From contig NZ_FSQW01000001.1 in assembly GCF_900128895.1 (NCBI RefSeq), forward strand, positions 1,550,001 to 1,614,000: a DNA stretch of 64,000 bases. Direction: 5' to 3'. A program made the translations under genes and the position numbers. Below the pieces are notes generated by a model. It did not search any database. It saw nothing but the letters and a program-made list of their open reading frames with translations, and was not told the DNA's origin. Source of the stretch: Parasphingorhabdus marina DSM 22363. GTDB taxonomy: Bacteria > Pseudomonadota > Alphaproteobacteria > Sphingomonadales > Sphingomonadaceae. Shown in pieces: positions 1 to 7,961 of this stretch (position 1 is its first letter; each line of letters starts with the position of its first letter).

Positions 1-287
1 ATGCAGTCATCTTCAGTGGGATTGGCGACGCTGTCGATGGAAATATATTCCAGCCCGAATTTCCTGAGTTCCAGTTCCTTGATTACCTTGGGATGCAGAT
101 GTCCCATGATGAAGCTGTAGGTCGAAGCCTTGAATCCCGGAGAAAATTCTTCTGTGACCGCCGCGCCGCCAATAATGTCCTTCTGCTCCAGCACCAGCAC
201 CTTTTTGCCGGCCCGCGCCAGATAAGCGCCGCAGGTCAGACCGTTATGGCCACCGCCAACTATGATTGCGTCATATTTCCGGCTCAT
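1..287 (-). CDS. NAD(P)/FAD-dependent oxidoreductase, N-terminal part (phytoene-desaturase-like)
   Basis: Only the first 95 residues are in the window; the gene continues past base 1. The N-terminus (MSRKYDAIIVGGGHNGLTCG) carries the dinucleotide-binding GxGxxG fold near residues 10-17, followed by the typical LARAGKKVLVLE strand with its acidic end that binds the FAD ribose. The GGGHNGL form is typical of the COG1233 family (phytoene dehydrogenase-like and PYROXD2-like flavoproteins). The ATG overlaps the stop of the upstream small aconitase-X subunit by four bases (ATGA), so it is the last visible gene of the minus-strand operon that starts at the aldehyde dehydrogenase. Its substrate cannot be told. 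Confidence 0.85.
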   Translation of the reverse strand, partial: MSRKYDAIIVGGGHNGLTCGAYLARAGKKVLVLEQKDIIGGAAVTEEFSPGFKASTYSFIMGHLHPKVIKELELRKFGLEYISIDSVANPTEDDC

Positions 288-706
288 GACTTGTGGGTCA
301 CCTCTACAATGCCATTGGTGCCATCCACTTTCACCCAGTCGCCCGACTTGATTACCTTCAGCGGGTCCTGATCCAGATCGGTGACGGCGGGAACGCGGGT
401 TACAACAGCACCCAGCGCCATTTTTGTAGTCATCACCTTGAAGATCATCGCCGCCGGTGCGGCACCTTTGAGCCGGGTCGACTGGAAATGACTCGCCCAT
501 CCCGATGAGCCTTTGGCGCCGGGGAAAACCAGTATCTTGTCCTTGAAGCTCTGGCCGCGCAGTTCGTGACGCACCTCGACCACTTCGCCGGTATCAGAAT
601 CAATCCCGCCAAATCCGGAAATCGCCTGGCTGGTGACAAGCGCTTCCGCCTCGGCCACGCCGTCGACCACAGAGCGGCCTGTCAGAATTGTCTTCCTTTC
701 GCTCAC
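284..706 (-). CDS. Aconitase X small (swivel, DUF126) subunit
   Basis: A 140-residue protein matching the DUF126 swivel domain that pairs with DUF521 to form aconitase X. Visible landmarks are VVDGVAEAEALV near the N-terminus, the GGID-DTGEVV stretch, and the GAKGSSGWASHF segment typical of the family. I start it at a GTG at 706 (VSERKTIL), which overlaps the stop of the large subunit as GTGA; the longer ATG frame at 769 would run deep into the large-subunit gene. In this enzyme family the small domain closes over the active site held by the large subunit. Known members dehydrate cis-3-hydroxyproline or mevalonate 5-phosphate; which hydroxy-acid is used here is unknown. Confidence 0.85.
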   Translation of the reverse strand: MSERKTILTGRSVVDGVAEAEALVTSQAISGFGGIDSDTGEVVEVRHELRGQSFKDKILVFPGAKGSSGWASHFQSTRLKGAAPAAMIFKVMTTKMALGAVVTRVPAVTDLDQDPLKVIKSGDWVKVDGTNGIVEVTHKS

Positions 707-2043
707 TGCAACGCTCCCGGTGCAACCAGCTTGCCGGCATCCTTGTGGCTTTCCAGTCCGCCACTCCATTTACCGGTCAGAGCGGCGTTGACGCATTGCT
801 CGGTGCTGCCGAGCCATGTCTGGAACTTCAGGATCGCAGGCAGGTAATGGGCCTGTTTGCAGCTGTCCGTGGCGGCCACCTTGACGCCTTCGGGATAGAC
901 CTTGCTGAGCGCAGAACAGCTGTCGCTCATCAAATGCGCTCCGGCTGCCTCGATCGCCTTGGTATAACCCACCCGGTCTGCCATGGCTTTCAACGCCTTG
1001 GGTGTGAAGATCCACAAATTGCTGCTGGGTGACAGTTTTTTGCCGTCGAGCAATTGCGCTACCAGCCGCACCTGCTCAAGCGATGCGTGCGGGCAGCCAA
1101 TGACCACAAAATCCACATCGCGGTCGGTTGCGGTGCTGAACCAGCTATAGGCTTCCTCCAGCTCTGCCTTGCCGAACCGCAGCTTGTCTTTCACCGGATT
1201 GTCCCGGAACGCATCTTCGATCGAGCGGGCTTCCGGGGTCACGCCAACGATGTGATACATTTCCACGCCGCCGCTGCTTGCCGCCGCCGCACCAAAATGT
1301 TTCAGCTTGTTGGGGTTGGGCGGTGAGTGGATGCCGGTCAGGACCGGAACCTCATTCTTGACCTTTTCGCCGATCCAGTATCCGAGCAACCCCCATTCCA
1401 GCATTGATTCCACCGGATAGTCGATTTCGATCAAATGGGTGCCGCGGCGACCCTCGAGCGTGTGATACCCCCAATAGGGAATTTTGCCGACCAAAGCTGC
1501 TGCGGAAGCGCTATGCGCCCCTTCGACATTGGTTCGCGCTCCGATGACCGAGTTGATATAGATGACGGCCGAGCTTTCCATCCAGGCGCAATGTTCGCCC
1601 ATTACCGGAACATTGCCGATTTGATAGGGTGTGCAGGTATTGCACTGGTTGATCCCGACCTTGCCGCAGAATTTTCCGACATCGCGACTGACCTGTTGTG
1701 ATTCGGCAGAAACCCGCTGGATTTCAGCCTTGTCCGGATCCATCGCATCGATCAGGCGATAGGTCATGGCCTTGACGGGCGGGATTTCCAGCCGCCGGTC
1801 GCTGTCCAGATTGAGCAGCGAGTACACCGCGTCCATGTCGCGTTCTTCACCTGCTGGCACTGGCGGCAACAGGTCCCGGCGGCCGGGAAGGGCACCGACA
1901 AATCCGCCGCAGACATTGTTCGTGTCCACCAGCCGCTCGGCACCCAGTGCCTTGCCATAGCGGACCAGCAAATCCATCGCATGCGCGCGCGCATCGCCCT
2001 CGCTGCCATCCAGTATCGCTTTTTCCATATCTGTCAGTTGCAT
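703..2043 (-). CDS. Aconitase X catalytic (DUF521) subunit
   Basis: 446 residues, the usual length of the stand-alone catalytic subunit. The family motif CNTCTPY is present near residue 133, followed by GEHCAWMESSAVIYINSVIG, the GCPHASLEQ strand in the second half and a late Cys (TDSCKQAHYLP) that in characterised relatives is an iron-sulfur ligand. The enzyme is a soluble Fe-S hydro-lyase that removes water from a hydroxy-acid. The stop overlaps the small-subunit GTG, which implies translational coupling; the SDR stop lies 13 bases upstream of its ATG. Its place beside an SDR, an aldehyde dehydrogenase and an aromatic-acid carrier suggests a catabolic dehydratase rather than a proline or isoprenoid enzyme; that is inference. 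Confidence 0.88.
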   Translation of the reverse strand: MQLTDMEKAILDGSEGDARAHAMDLLVRYGKALGAERLVDTNNVCGGFVGALPGRRDLLPPVPAGEERDMDAVYSLLNLDSDRRLEIPPVKAMTYRLIDAMDPDKAEIQRVSAESQQVSRDVGKFCGKVGINQCNTCTPYQIGNVPVMGEHCAWMESSAVIYINSVIGARTNVEGAHSASAAALVGKIPYWGYHTLEGRRGTHLIEIDYPVESMLEWGLLGYWIGEKVKNEVPVLTGIHSPPNPNKLKHFGAAAASSGGVEMYHIVGVTPEARSIEDAFRDNPVKDKLRFGKAELEEAYSWFSTATDRDVDFVVIGCPHASLEQVRLVAQLLDGKKLSPSSNLWIFTPKALKAMADRVGYTKAIEAAGAHLMSDSCSALSKVYPEGVKVAATDSCKQAHYLPAILKFQTWLGSTEQCVNAALTGKWSGGLESHKDAGKLVAPGALQ

Positions 2044-2056
2044 ATCGTCACCATCA

Positions 2057-2806
2057 TCACATCATGATCCCGCCGCCATCGACAATCAGGGACTGGCCGG
2101 AAATAAAATCGCTATTGGGCCCCGCGAAAAAAAGCACAGCACCGAGCAGGTCTCGCGGTTCCTGACTACGTCCCAGCGCGCGTCCCTGTACAATCACCTT
2201 GTTGCGTTCTGCGATACCGTCCTTGGCCAGTACATTGTCGCTCATGGTCAGACCGGGCGCGATGGCGTTGACCCGGATATTGCGGTCGCCCAGCTCGGCA
2301 GCCATCGCCCGGGTCATCGCCAGCACTGCCCCCTTTGAAGCATCATAGTGCAGCATGTTCGCAAAGCCTTTGAAAATCCGGTTGGTGGCAATGTTGATGA
2401 TCGAACCGCCGCCCTGACTTTCCATCGAGGGAACCACTGCCTTGGCACATTGCCAGACCCCGCGCACGTTGACCCGCATCACCTGATCCCAAAGATCGTT
2501 GCTGATTTCTTCCATGGGCGAAGGTGGCAAGGTGCCGAACAGCGCAGCGTTGTTCACCAGGATGTCAATCGGCCCCAGTTCTTTCGTGATCCGATCCACG
2601 CTGTCGCAAAGAGAAGCGTCGTCGGTAATATCGGTTTCCAGCGCCAGCGCTCTGCCGCCAGCCTGTAAAATGTCGGCTGCCACGCTTTGCCCGTCCAGAA
2701 CATCCAGTATCGCGACAGCGGCGCCGGCAACAGCCATGCCGGAAGCCAGCTCTGCACCAATGCCCTGTGCCGCCCCGGTAATGATGACGGTTTTCCCCTC
2801 AAGCAT
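2057..2806 (-). CDS. Short-chain dehydrogenase/reductase (SDR)
   Basis: About 249 residues with a classical SDR layout: TGAAQGIG cofactor loop near residue 12, NNAA after the fourth strand, YDASK catalytic Tyr and Lys, and the C-terminal SGQSLIVDGG strand. The usual catalytic Ser, thirteen residues before the Tyr, is a Thr here, which still offers a hydroxyl. I prefer the ATG at 2806 (MLEGKTVIITG), preceded by GAGGAG, to the GTG at 2812. It overlaps the aldehyde dehydrogenase stop by eight bases and is followed by the aconitase-X pair, so it belongs to the same operon. It probably oxidises or reduces a secondary alcohol or ketone on the way to or from the aldehyde dehydrogenase; the substrate is unknown. 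Confidence 0.9.
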   Translation of the reverse strand: MLEGKTVIITGAAQGIGAELASGMAVAGAAVAILDVLDGQSVAADILQAGGRALALETDITDDASLCDSVDRITKELGPIDILVNNAALFGTLPPSPMEEISNDLWDQVMRVNVRGVWQCAKAVVPSMESQGGGSIINIATNRIFKGFANMLHYDASKGAVLAMTRAMAAELGDRNIRVNAIAPGLTMSDNVLAKDGIAERNKVIVQGRALGRSQEPRDLLGAVLFFAGPNSDFISGQSLIVDGGGIMM

Positions 2807-4328
2807 GGTCACTCCTCACAACCGTCGTTTTGGCTTCACTGTAGAAATCCACACTCCAGCGTCCGCCTTCGCGATCCAGGCCGGAATGGCCAAAACCACC
2901 AAATGGCGCGCCGTGCTCGCGGACCATCGGACTGTTGACCATGACATATCCGGTTCGCAGCTGGCTGGCGATCCCCCGGGCACGTTTCTGATCACCACTC
3001 CAGACATAGCCTGCGAGGCCAAACCGGCTGTCATTGGCGATAGCCACCGCTTCGGCATCGTCATCAAATGTCAATATGGAGGCAAAGGGTCCGAAAATTT
3101 CTTCCTGGCAGATCCGGTCCGCATTCGATTTGGGCAGGGCGACGACCGGATCGACATAATAGCCTTTGTCAAAATCCGTTGATTGTTGCTCACCGGTCAG
3201 AATCTGTCCGCCATCTTCACGCGCGATCTCCACAAAGGACAGCACCCGGTCCATCTGCGACTTTGAAGATTGCGGCCCCATTTCCGCACGTTCATCAAAG
3301 GGATCGCCAAGCCTGATCGCCTTGGCCAGATCCACGAAATCGGCGATGAAGCGATCCGCGATTTTCTTTTGCACCAATATACGGGAACCGGCGAGACAGG
3401 CCTGGCCGTTATTGCCATAGACTGCGCCAATTGCAGCCTGCAAGGCACAGTCATAATCCGCATCGTCGCAAATAATATTGGCCGATTTTCCACCCAGTTC
3501 CATGGTTACTTTGGCAAATCTCTGTGCGGCCGCTGTCGCAATGGCCCGTCCGGCATGCTCGCCGCCAGTGAACGATATCAGGTCCACGTCCGGATGAGCG
3601 GCCAGCGCTGAGCCGGTGATTTCGCCCCGACCGTTGACGACATGCAGCACACCTTCCGGCAATCCGGCCTTGTGCAGCAGCTTCGCCAGTTCCCAGGTGC
3701 CAAGCGGGCTCTGCTCCGATGGCTTGATCACGCAGCTGTTGCCCATGGCCAAAGCGGCGGCAAGCTTCAAAGACGCCGCCATAAGAGGGATATTCCAGGG
3801 CGTGAACAGCGCAGCAACGCCGGCGGGTTCGCGCGACACTGTCGTTACGATATCCTCCGCCGTCTGGAAGACAGTATGGTTTTGCTCGGCCAGCAAATCT
3901 GCAAAATAGTCAAACCAGTCGGCCGCCGCAGCCGTATGGCGCAGGGTTGATCGGTGGAAAAGCAATCCTGTTGTCTGACTGTCGAGGCTTGCCAGATTGC
4001 TGGCACTTTCCCTGATCAGGCCAGCAGTTTTGCGCAGCACATCCTGACGTGTTTCGGGTGCAGACTGTGACCAGATGCCATCAACAAATGCCTGCCGGGC
4101 TGTCTCTACAACCTGCGCCACCTGTTCCGGCGAGCTTTCCACAATCGTTGTGACATGGCTTTCATTGGCAGGGTTGGTCACTGACAAGCGGTCACCGTCA
4201 CAGATTCGCACACGGCCTGACAGCATTGTTCCAACCTCGATGATGTGGGGCAGGGATTGGGCTGTGCGCGTCAATTTGACCTCATCGGCTAGAGTTTGGC
4301 TGCCAGAACCATAGTTGTTCGGCGGCAT
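2799..4328 (-). CDS. NAD(P)-dependent aldehyde dehydrogenase
   Basis: 509 residues from the first ATG. ALDH superfamily marks are clear: TPWNIPL in the cofactor domain, SFTGGEHAGR, the general-base Glu in MELGGKSANI, the catalytic Cys in NNGQACLAGSR, and the late EEIFGPFASI motif. It oxidises an aldehyde to the acid in the cytosol. An in-frame ATG at 4229 (MLSGRVRI) is preceded by GAGG at good spacing and would give a 476-residue protein, close to the family norm; no Shine-Dalgarno is visible before 4328, so the true start may be the internal one. It is the first gene of the minus-strand operon and diverges from the GlcG-like gene across a shared operator-like element at 4380-4399. Confidence 0.92.
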   Translation of the reverse strand: MPPNNYGSGSQTLADEVKLTRTAQSLPHIIEVGTMLSGRVRICDGDRLSVTNPANESHVTTIVESSPEQVAQVVETARQAFVDGIWSQSAPETRQDVLRKTAGLIRESASNLASLDSQTTGLLFHRSTLRHTAAAADWFDYFADLLAEQNHTVFQTAEDIVTTVSREPAGVAALFTPWNIPLMAASLKLAAALAMGNSCVIKPSEQSPLGTWELAKLLHKAGLPEGVLHVVNGRGEITGSALAAHPDVDLISFTGGEHAGRAIATAAAQRFAKVTMELGGKSANIICDDADYDCALQAAIGAVYGNNGQACLAGSRILVQKKIADRFIADFVDLAKAIRLGDPFDERAEMGPQSSKSQMDRVLSFVEIAREDGGQILTGEQQSTDFDKGYYVDPVVALPKSNADRICQEEIFGPFASILTFDDDAEAVAIANDSRFGLAGYVWSGDQKRARGIASQLRTGYVMVNSPMVREHGAPFGGFGHSGLDREGGRWSVDFYSEAKTTVVRSDHA

Positions 4329-4379
4329 TGAGACAATTGATAGACTTCAACGATCCCTGACGATATAGAAAGCACTGTC

Positions 4380-4399
4380 AAAGTTGTAAAGACAAGTTG
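4380..4399. promoter_or_regulatory. Operator-like inverted repeat, copy 1
   Basis: The segment contains TTGTA-AA-GACAA, a near-perfect inverted repeat, in the divergent region between the aldehyde dehydrogenase (minus) and the GlcG-like gene (plus). The 20 bases match those at 6456-6475 at 18 positions, and the second copy also sits in a divergent promoter region of the same cluster. The pattern resembles operators of FadR/FCD-type GntR regulators, but no regulator gene is visible here. Confidence 0.55.
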
Positions 4400-4412
4400 A
4401 GGAGAGACGCAA

Positions 4413-4838
4413 TTGCTCAAGCTTGATACCGCTAATCAGATCATCTCTTTTGCTCTTGGCTATGGTTTGCGGAACAACCTCGATCCCCTGACCGCTGTTG
4501 TTCTGGACTCAAGAGGTTGCGCGAAAGCCGTTCAGTCTCAGGATGGCTCATCCCTGTTTCGGTTCCAGATAGCGTTTGGCAAGGCCTATGGTGCAATAGG
4601 TCTGGGGATCGGATCGCGTGCCATTTTCGAACGGGCCCAGCAGCAGCCCTTTTTTGTCGAAGCTGTCAACACGGCTGCCGACGGGGCATTGATCCCGGTG
4701 CCGGGTGGCGTGCTGATCAAGGATGCTGATGGCAACCTGCTCGGTTCAGTGGGGGTAACAGGGGATATTTCCGACAAGGATGAAGCGGCCGCTGTTGCGG
4801 GGATAGAAGCTGTCGGCTTCAATGCGGCGACCGGCTGA
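4413..4838 (+). CDS. GlcG/HbpS (DUF336) family protein
   Basis: 141 residues with the family pattern: an N-terminal helix (LDTANQIISFALGYG), the strand TAVVLDSRGCAKAV, a central KAYGAIGLGIGSRA segment, the PVPGGVLIKDADGNLLGSVGV hairpin and a C-terminal DEAAAVAGIEAVG helix. It appears to start at a TTG (4413) with GGAG eight bases upstream; no in-frame ATG exists nearby. HbpS/GlcG proteins bind haem or small ligands and often lie in catabolic operons without a proven enzymatic role. It is the first plus-strand gene after the operator-like site and precedes the MFS carrier by 40 bases. Confidence 0.8.
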   Translation: MLKLDTANQIISFALGYGLRNNLDPLTAVVLDSRGCAKAVQSQDGSSLFRFQIAFGKAYGAIGLGIGSRAIFERAQQQPFFVEAVNTAADGALIPVPGGVLIKDADGNLLGSVGVTGDISDKDEAAAVAGIEAVGFNAATG

Positions 4839-4878
4839 CGGGCAATATCGCAGAGAGTAGTCGCCTGATGGAGACGGT

Positions 4879-6180
4879 ATGGATATCCGCCAGAGCATAG
4901 AAGACCAGCCAGTATCCTGGTTGCAGTTGCTGGTGCTGCTGATCTGCTTTGCGCTGAATATTCTCGACGGCTTCGACATTGTCGCGATCAGCTATGCCGC
5001 CCCTGCGATCAGTGACGCCTGGTCCCTGTCCGCGACAAATCTCGGTATTGTTTTTAGCGCCGGTCTGGCGGGAATGACGGTCGGCGCGATGTTTCTAGCG
5101 CCGGTCACAGATGTTATCGGTCGCCGCAAGATGATCCTCATCGCCCTGGTCATCAACGCGATTTCACTGGCCGCGACCGCCTGGTCCCAAACACTCTGGC
5201 AGCTTGTGGCCGCCCGCTTCGTGGTGGGTCTCAGTATCGGGTCCATGCTGGCGAGCCTGACCGCACTGGTGGCGGAATATATGCCCGCCCGGCACCGGAA
5301 CCTCGCAGTCTGTATCTTGCAATGCGGCTATCCCATTGGCGCAACCGGCGGCGGTTTTCTCGCGGCCTGGCTGATCCCCGTTCATGGCTGGGAATCGGTT
5401 TTCCTGTTCGGTTTGTTGATCACGGTCCTTGCCATTCCGGTCGTATATTTCGCTCTGCCGGAATCGCTCGAATATCTGGCCAAAAGACGTCCGGCCAGTG
5501 CGCTGCAAATCACAAACAGGGTGCGGGCGAGGATGGAGCTCCCGGCATTGCATGAACTTGCTGAAGGAGAAGACAAAGACATTCCCTCGGCGCAGGTGCA
5601 TTCACTTTTGACGGCAGATAACCGGCGCAAAACATTGCTGCTCTGGGCTGCATATTTCTTCTGCTTTTTCACGCTCTATTTCCTGATCAGCTGGATACCG
5701 AAAATCCTTGTTGAAAATGGCTTTACCCAAGATCAGGGAATCAACGCGGGCATTGCATTCAACGGCGGCGGGATCCTGGGTGTGCTGATGCTCGGCTATC
5801 TTGCAGACAAAAAGGGACTGACCCGTCTGATCGGACTGTTCTTGGCGATCGGCTGCGTCAGCCTGCTGGCATTTGGTACCATCAGCGCCGGTTTTGCGGT
5901 TACCCTGTTGCTGAGTTTTGTTGTGGGAATCTTCGTCAATGGCGGCTTTGTTGGCCTTTATGCCATGGCCGCTGGGCTCTACCCGACCGAGATCCGCACA
6001 ACCGGGATAGGCTGGGCGATCGGGGCTGGACGTTTTGGCGGCATTGCGGGGCCTTATGTGGGCGGCCTGCTGGTTGCCGCTCAACTGCCGCTACCGCTCA
6101 CTATTGCAATATTTGCACTATCACTGATTTTCGCGATTGCAGCGGTTTGGTTGATGCCAAAGGACGCACTGGTGAGCTGA
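4879..6180 (+). CDS. MFS transporter, aromatic acid:H+ symporter type
   Basis: 433 residues with about twelve hydrophobic segments. The first helix holds LNILDGFDIVAISYAAP, the DGFD motif that in AAHS carriers (PcaK, BenK) binds the substrate acid; DVIGRRKMIL between helices 2 and 3 is the MFS signature, and PESLEYLAKRRP follows helix 6. The second half contains the ADKKGLTRLIG loop. It should import an aromatic or other hydrophobic carboxylate with protons across the inner membrane. It ends five bases from the convergent tautomerase stop and follows the GlcG-like gene, so it is probably co-transcribed with the latter. A short-chain acid is an alternative substrate. Confidence 0.88.
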   Translation: MDIRQSIEDQPVSWLQLLVLLICFALNILDGFDIVAISYAAPAISDAWSLSATNLGIVFSAGLAGMTVGAMFLAPVTDVIGRRKMILIALVINAISLAATAWSQTLWQLVAARFVVGLSIGSMLASLTALVAEYMPARHRNLAVCILQCGYPIGATGGGFLAAWLIPVHGWESVFLFGLLITVLAIPVVYFALPESLEYLAKRRPASALQITNRVRARMELPALHELAEGEDKDIPSAQVHSLLTADNRRKTLLLWAAYFFCFFTLYFLISWIPKILVENGFTQDQGINAGIAFNGGGILGVLMLGYLADKKGLTRLIGLFLAIGCVSLLAFGTISAGFAVTLLLSFVVGIFVNGGFVGLYAMAAGLYPTEIRTTGIGWAIGAGRFGGIAGPYVGGLLVAAQLPLPLTIAIFALSLIFAIAAVWLMPKDALVS

Positions 6181-6185
6181 ACGGT

Positions 6186-6389
6186 CTATTTCTTCGGTAA
6201 TTTTGTTCCGGGGTCCAGGCACTTGCCACCGACCGCGTAATTGCCTGGTTCAATTTCTTCTATCACCACCCGTACGTGGCTCGGATCGGGATCAATTTCA
6301 CGGTTCATCACTTCGGTGATTCCCGCGACCATACGCTGCTTGGTTTCCTGATCGCGCCCCTTGAGCATGGTGACTTTGACAATGGCCAT
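6186..6389 (-). CDS. 4-oxalocrotonate tautomerase family protein lacking Pro1
   Basis: 67 residues, the length of a single 4-OT subunit. It aligns along its whole length with 4-OT: Leu8-x-Gly-Arg11 (LKGRDQETK), the second conserved Arg in SHVRVVIEEI and the GNYAVGG hydrophobic pocket strand. The codon after the initiator ATG is GCC (Ala) rather than a proline codon, so the N-terminal catalytic base of the family is missing. The start at 6389 is well supported: GGAGG lies ten bases upstream. An ORF extension to 6440 exists but would bury the tautomerase N-terminus. It may act as an inactive or structural partner, or use another chemistry. Confidence 0.85.
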   Translation of the reverse strand: MAIVKVTMLKGRDQETKQRMVAGITEVMNREIDPDPSHVRVVIEEIEPGNYAVGGKCLDPGTKLPKK

Positions 6390-6455
6390 GGGAAGTTTTC
6401 CTCCAATTGATCCGGAATATTCGCGGACAAGGCTAGCCAAAGTGGCGAAACGCGT

Positions 6456-6475
6456 AAAGTTGTAAATACAATTTG
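6456..6475. promoter_or_regulatory. Operator-like inverted repeat, copy 2
   Basis: Contains the perfect inverted repeat TTGTA-AA-TACAA, with AAG and TTT extending the arms, between the divergent tautomerase and GPH symporter genes. It shares 18 of 20 bases with 4380-4399. Two copies in two divergent regions of one catabolic cluster point to a common repressor or activator. Confidence 0.6.
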
Positions 6476-6536
6476 CGATTTGGGCATCGGCTCGTTAGCT
6501 TTTGGGCTCCAAAACTTTTTCGTCACGGATAACAGC

Positions 6537-7940
6537 ATGCAGCCAGTAGACGCGTCTCAGCCCCTATCCAATTCGCGCAAGGCCGGATACGGGGTCGGTG
6601 TTTACGGCATATTCCTGGCCTGGATGATGACCGCGATCACCCTGATGAACTTCTACACGGAAGTACTTGGGTTGTCAGCGCAGGATGCCGGAGCGATTTT
6701 TTTCATTGCCGCGATCTGGGACGCAATTACCGATCCGGTCATGGGTTGGATCAACGATCGGCTGAAGACGCGCTGGGGCCGTTATCGCCCCTGGTTACTG
6801 TTTGCGGCGGTACCTTTTGCGGCCAGTTTCGCGGCGATGTTCTGGAAGCCGGCTATTGGCAATACGGCTGATCTGTTCCTCTGGGCACTAGTGGTGCACC
6901 TGATATTCCGCACCTTCTATACCGCCGTCTACATGCCCTACACGGCGATGATTGCGCGGCTGTCAACCAACGGCAAGGAGCGCGCATCCATTGCCGGCGT
7001 CAAAAATGTATTTACCGCTGCGGCTGCACTCACTGTATCGTTCCTGATATTTGATGCCATCGAATTTTTCGGCGACCAGGGAAATGGAAAAATCGATGAT
7101 GCGCAGGGGTTTTGGATGGTGGCGCTGATCATCGCTTGTGTCGCGGTACTTGCGCTGTGGAGCTGTTTTGCCTTCACGCGCGAACCGCCTCTGGAACGCC
7201 TGGAAGATGAAAACGCGGCTGCCCAAAAAACGACGCTCGGAGACATCAAGTCGCTGGCATCCAATCGTGCATTCTGGATCGTGTTTTTCGCCGTGATCGC
7301 CTTCACCGGTTGCTACACGATTATCAACAAGGCAATCGTCTATTACAGCCAGTGGAATCTTGGTGACAGAACTCTGGCAAAATACTCGCTGACAGCCATC
7401 GGTCTGGCCGGAATTATTTCTCCGTTACTGTGGGTCCAGGTCAGCCGGATGAAGGGCAAATCAACAACCTGGATTTCCGGATGTTTGCTCGCCAGTCTGT
7501 GCCTTGGTGTAATCTTCGCGATCGGTGACATGAGTTTGTGGACACGAACCGCACTGTTCTTTCTGGCCGGTTGCGGGATTCATGCCGTCTTGATGACATT
7601 CTACGCTGCGCTCGCTGACGCGGCCGATTTCGGGGAATGGCAATCCGGCGTCCGAGTGGAAGCGCCGTTATTCGGATTGGTTTCCTTCGCAAACAAAGTC
7701 TCGCTCGGGATTGGTGCCTGGGCGCTGGGCTTCGGCTTGGAGGCAGCTGGCTACCAGAGCGGGAAGGATGTGATCAATCAGACACCAGAGGCGCTGGCTG
7801 CGATCGGCTTCTGGATGACAATCATTCCCATTTCCGGAATTCTGTTGTCCGCCCTGATCATTTTCTTTTTCCCGGTTAGCAACAGCCTGCATTCACAGAT
7901 CGAACGCGATCTCAGAGATTCGTCAACTCAATCGACATGA
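6537..7940 (+). CDS. GPH-family (MelB-like) cation symporter
   Basis: 467 residues from the ATG at 6537; a TTG at 6480 would add 19 residues but lies only five bases from the operator-like element and is preceded by no ribosome site. The glycoside-pentoside-hexuronide:cation signature is plain in helix 2 and loop 2-3: WDAITDPVMGWINDRLKT followed by RWGRYRPWLL. About twelve membrane segments follow. Members carry sugars, glucuronides or other organic anions with Na+ or H+. It lies upstream of the hydrolase gene with a 21-base gap, which suggests import and then hydrolysis of an ester or conjugate; the cargo is not known. Confidence 0.87.
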   Translation: MQPVDASQPLSNSRKAGYGVGVYGIFLAWMMTAITLMNFYTEVLGLSAQDAGAIFFIAAIWDAITDPVMGWINDRLKTRWGRYRPWLLFAAVPFAASFAAMFWKPAIGNTADLFLWALVVHLIFRTFYTAVYMPYTAMIARLSTNGKERASIAGVKNVFTAAAALTVSFLIFDAIEFFGDQGNGKIDDAQGFWMVALIIACVAVLALWSCFAFTREPPLERLEDENAAAQKTTLGDIKSLASNRAFWIVFFAVIAFTGCYTIINKAIVYYSQWNLGDRTLAKYSLTAIGLAGIISPLLWVQVSRMKGKSTTWISGCLLASLCLGVIFAIGDMSLWTRTALFFLAGCGIHAVLMTFYAALADAADFGEWQSGVRVEAPLFGLVSFANKVSLGIGAWALGFGLEAAGYQSGKDVINQTPEALAAIGFWMTIIPISGILLSALIIFFFPVSNSLHSQIERDLRDSSTQST

Positions 7941-7961
7941 AGCTTCATTTCCCTGTTTCTC

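Noticed and set aside
6186-6440. Longer 84-residue start for the tautomerase
   Set aside because: The added N-terminus would bury the position 1 residue; GGAGG is correctly placed for the ATG at 6389.
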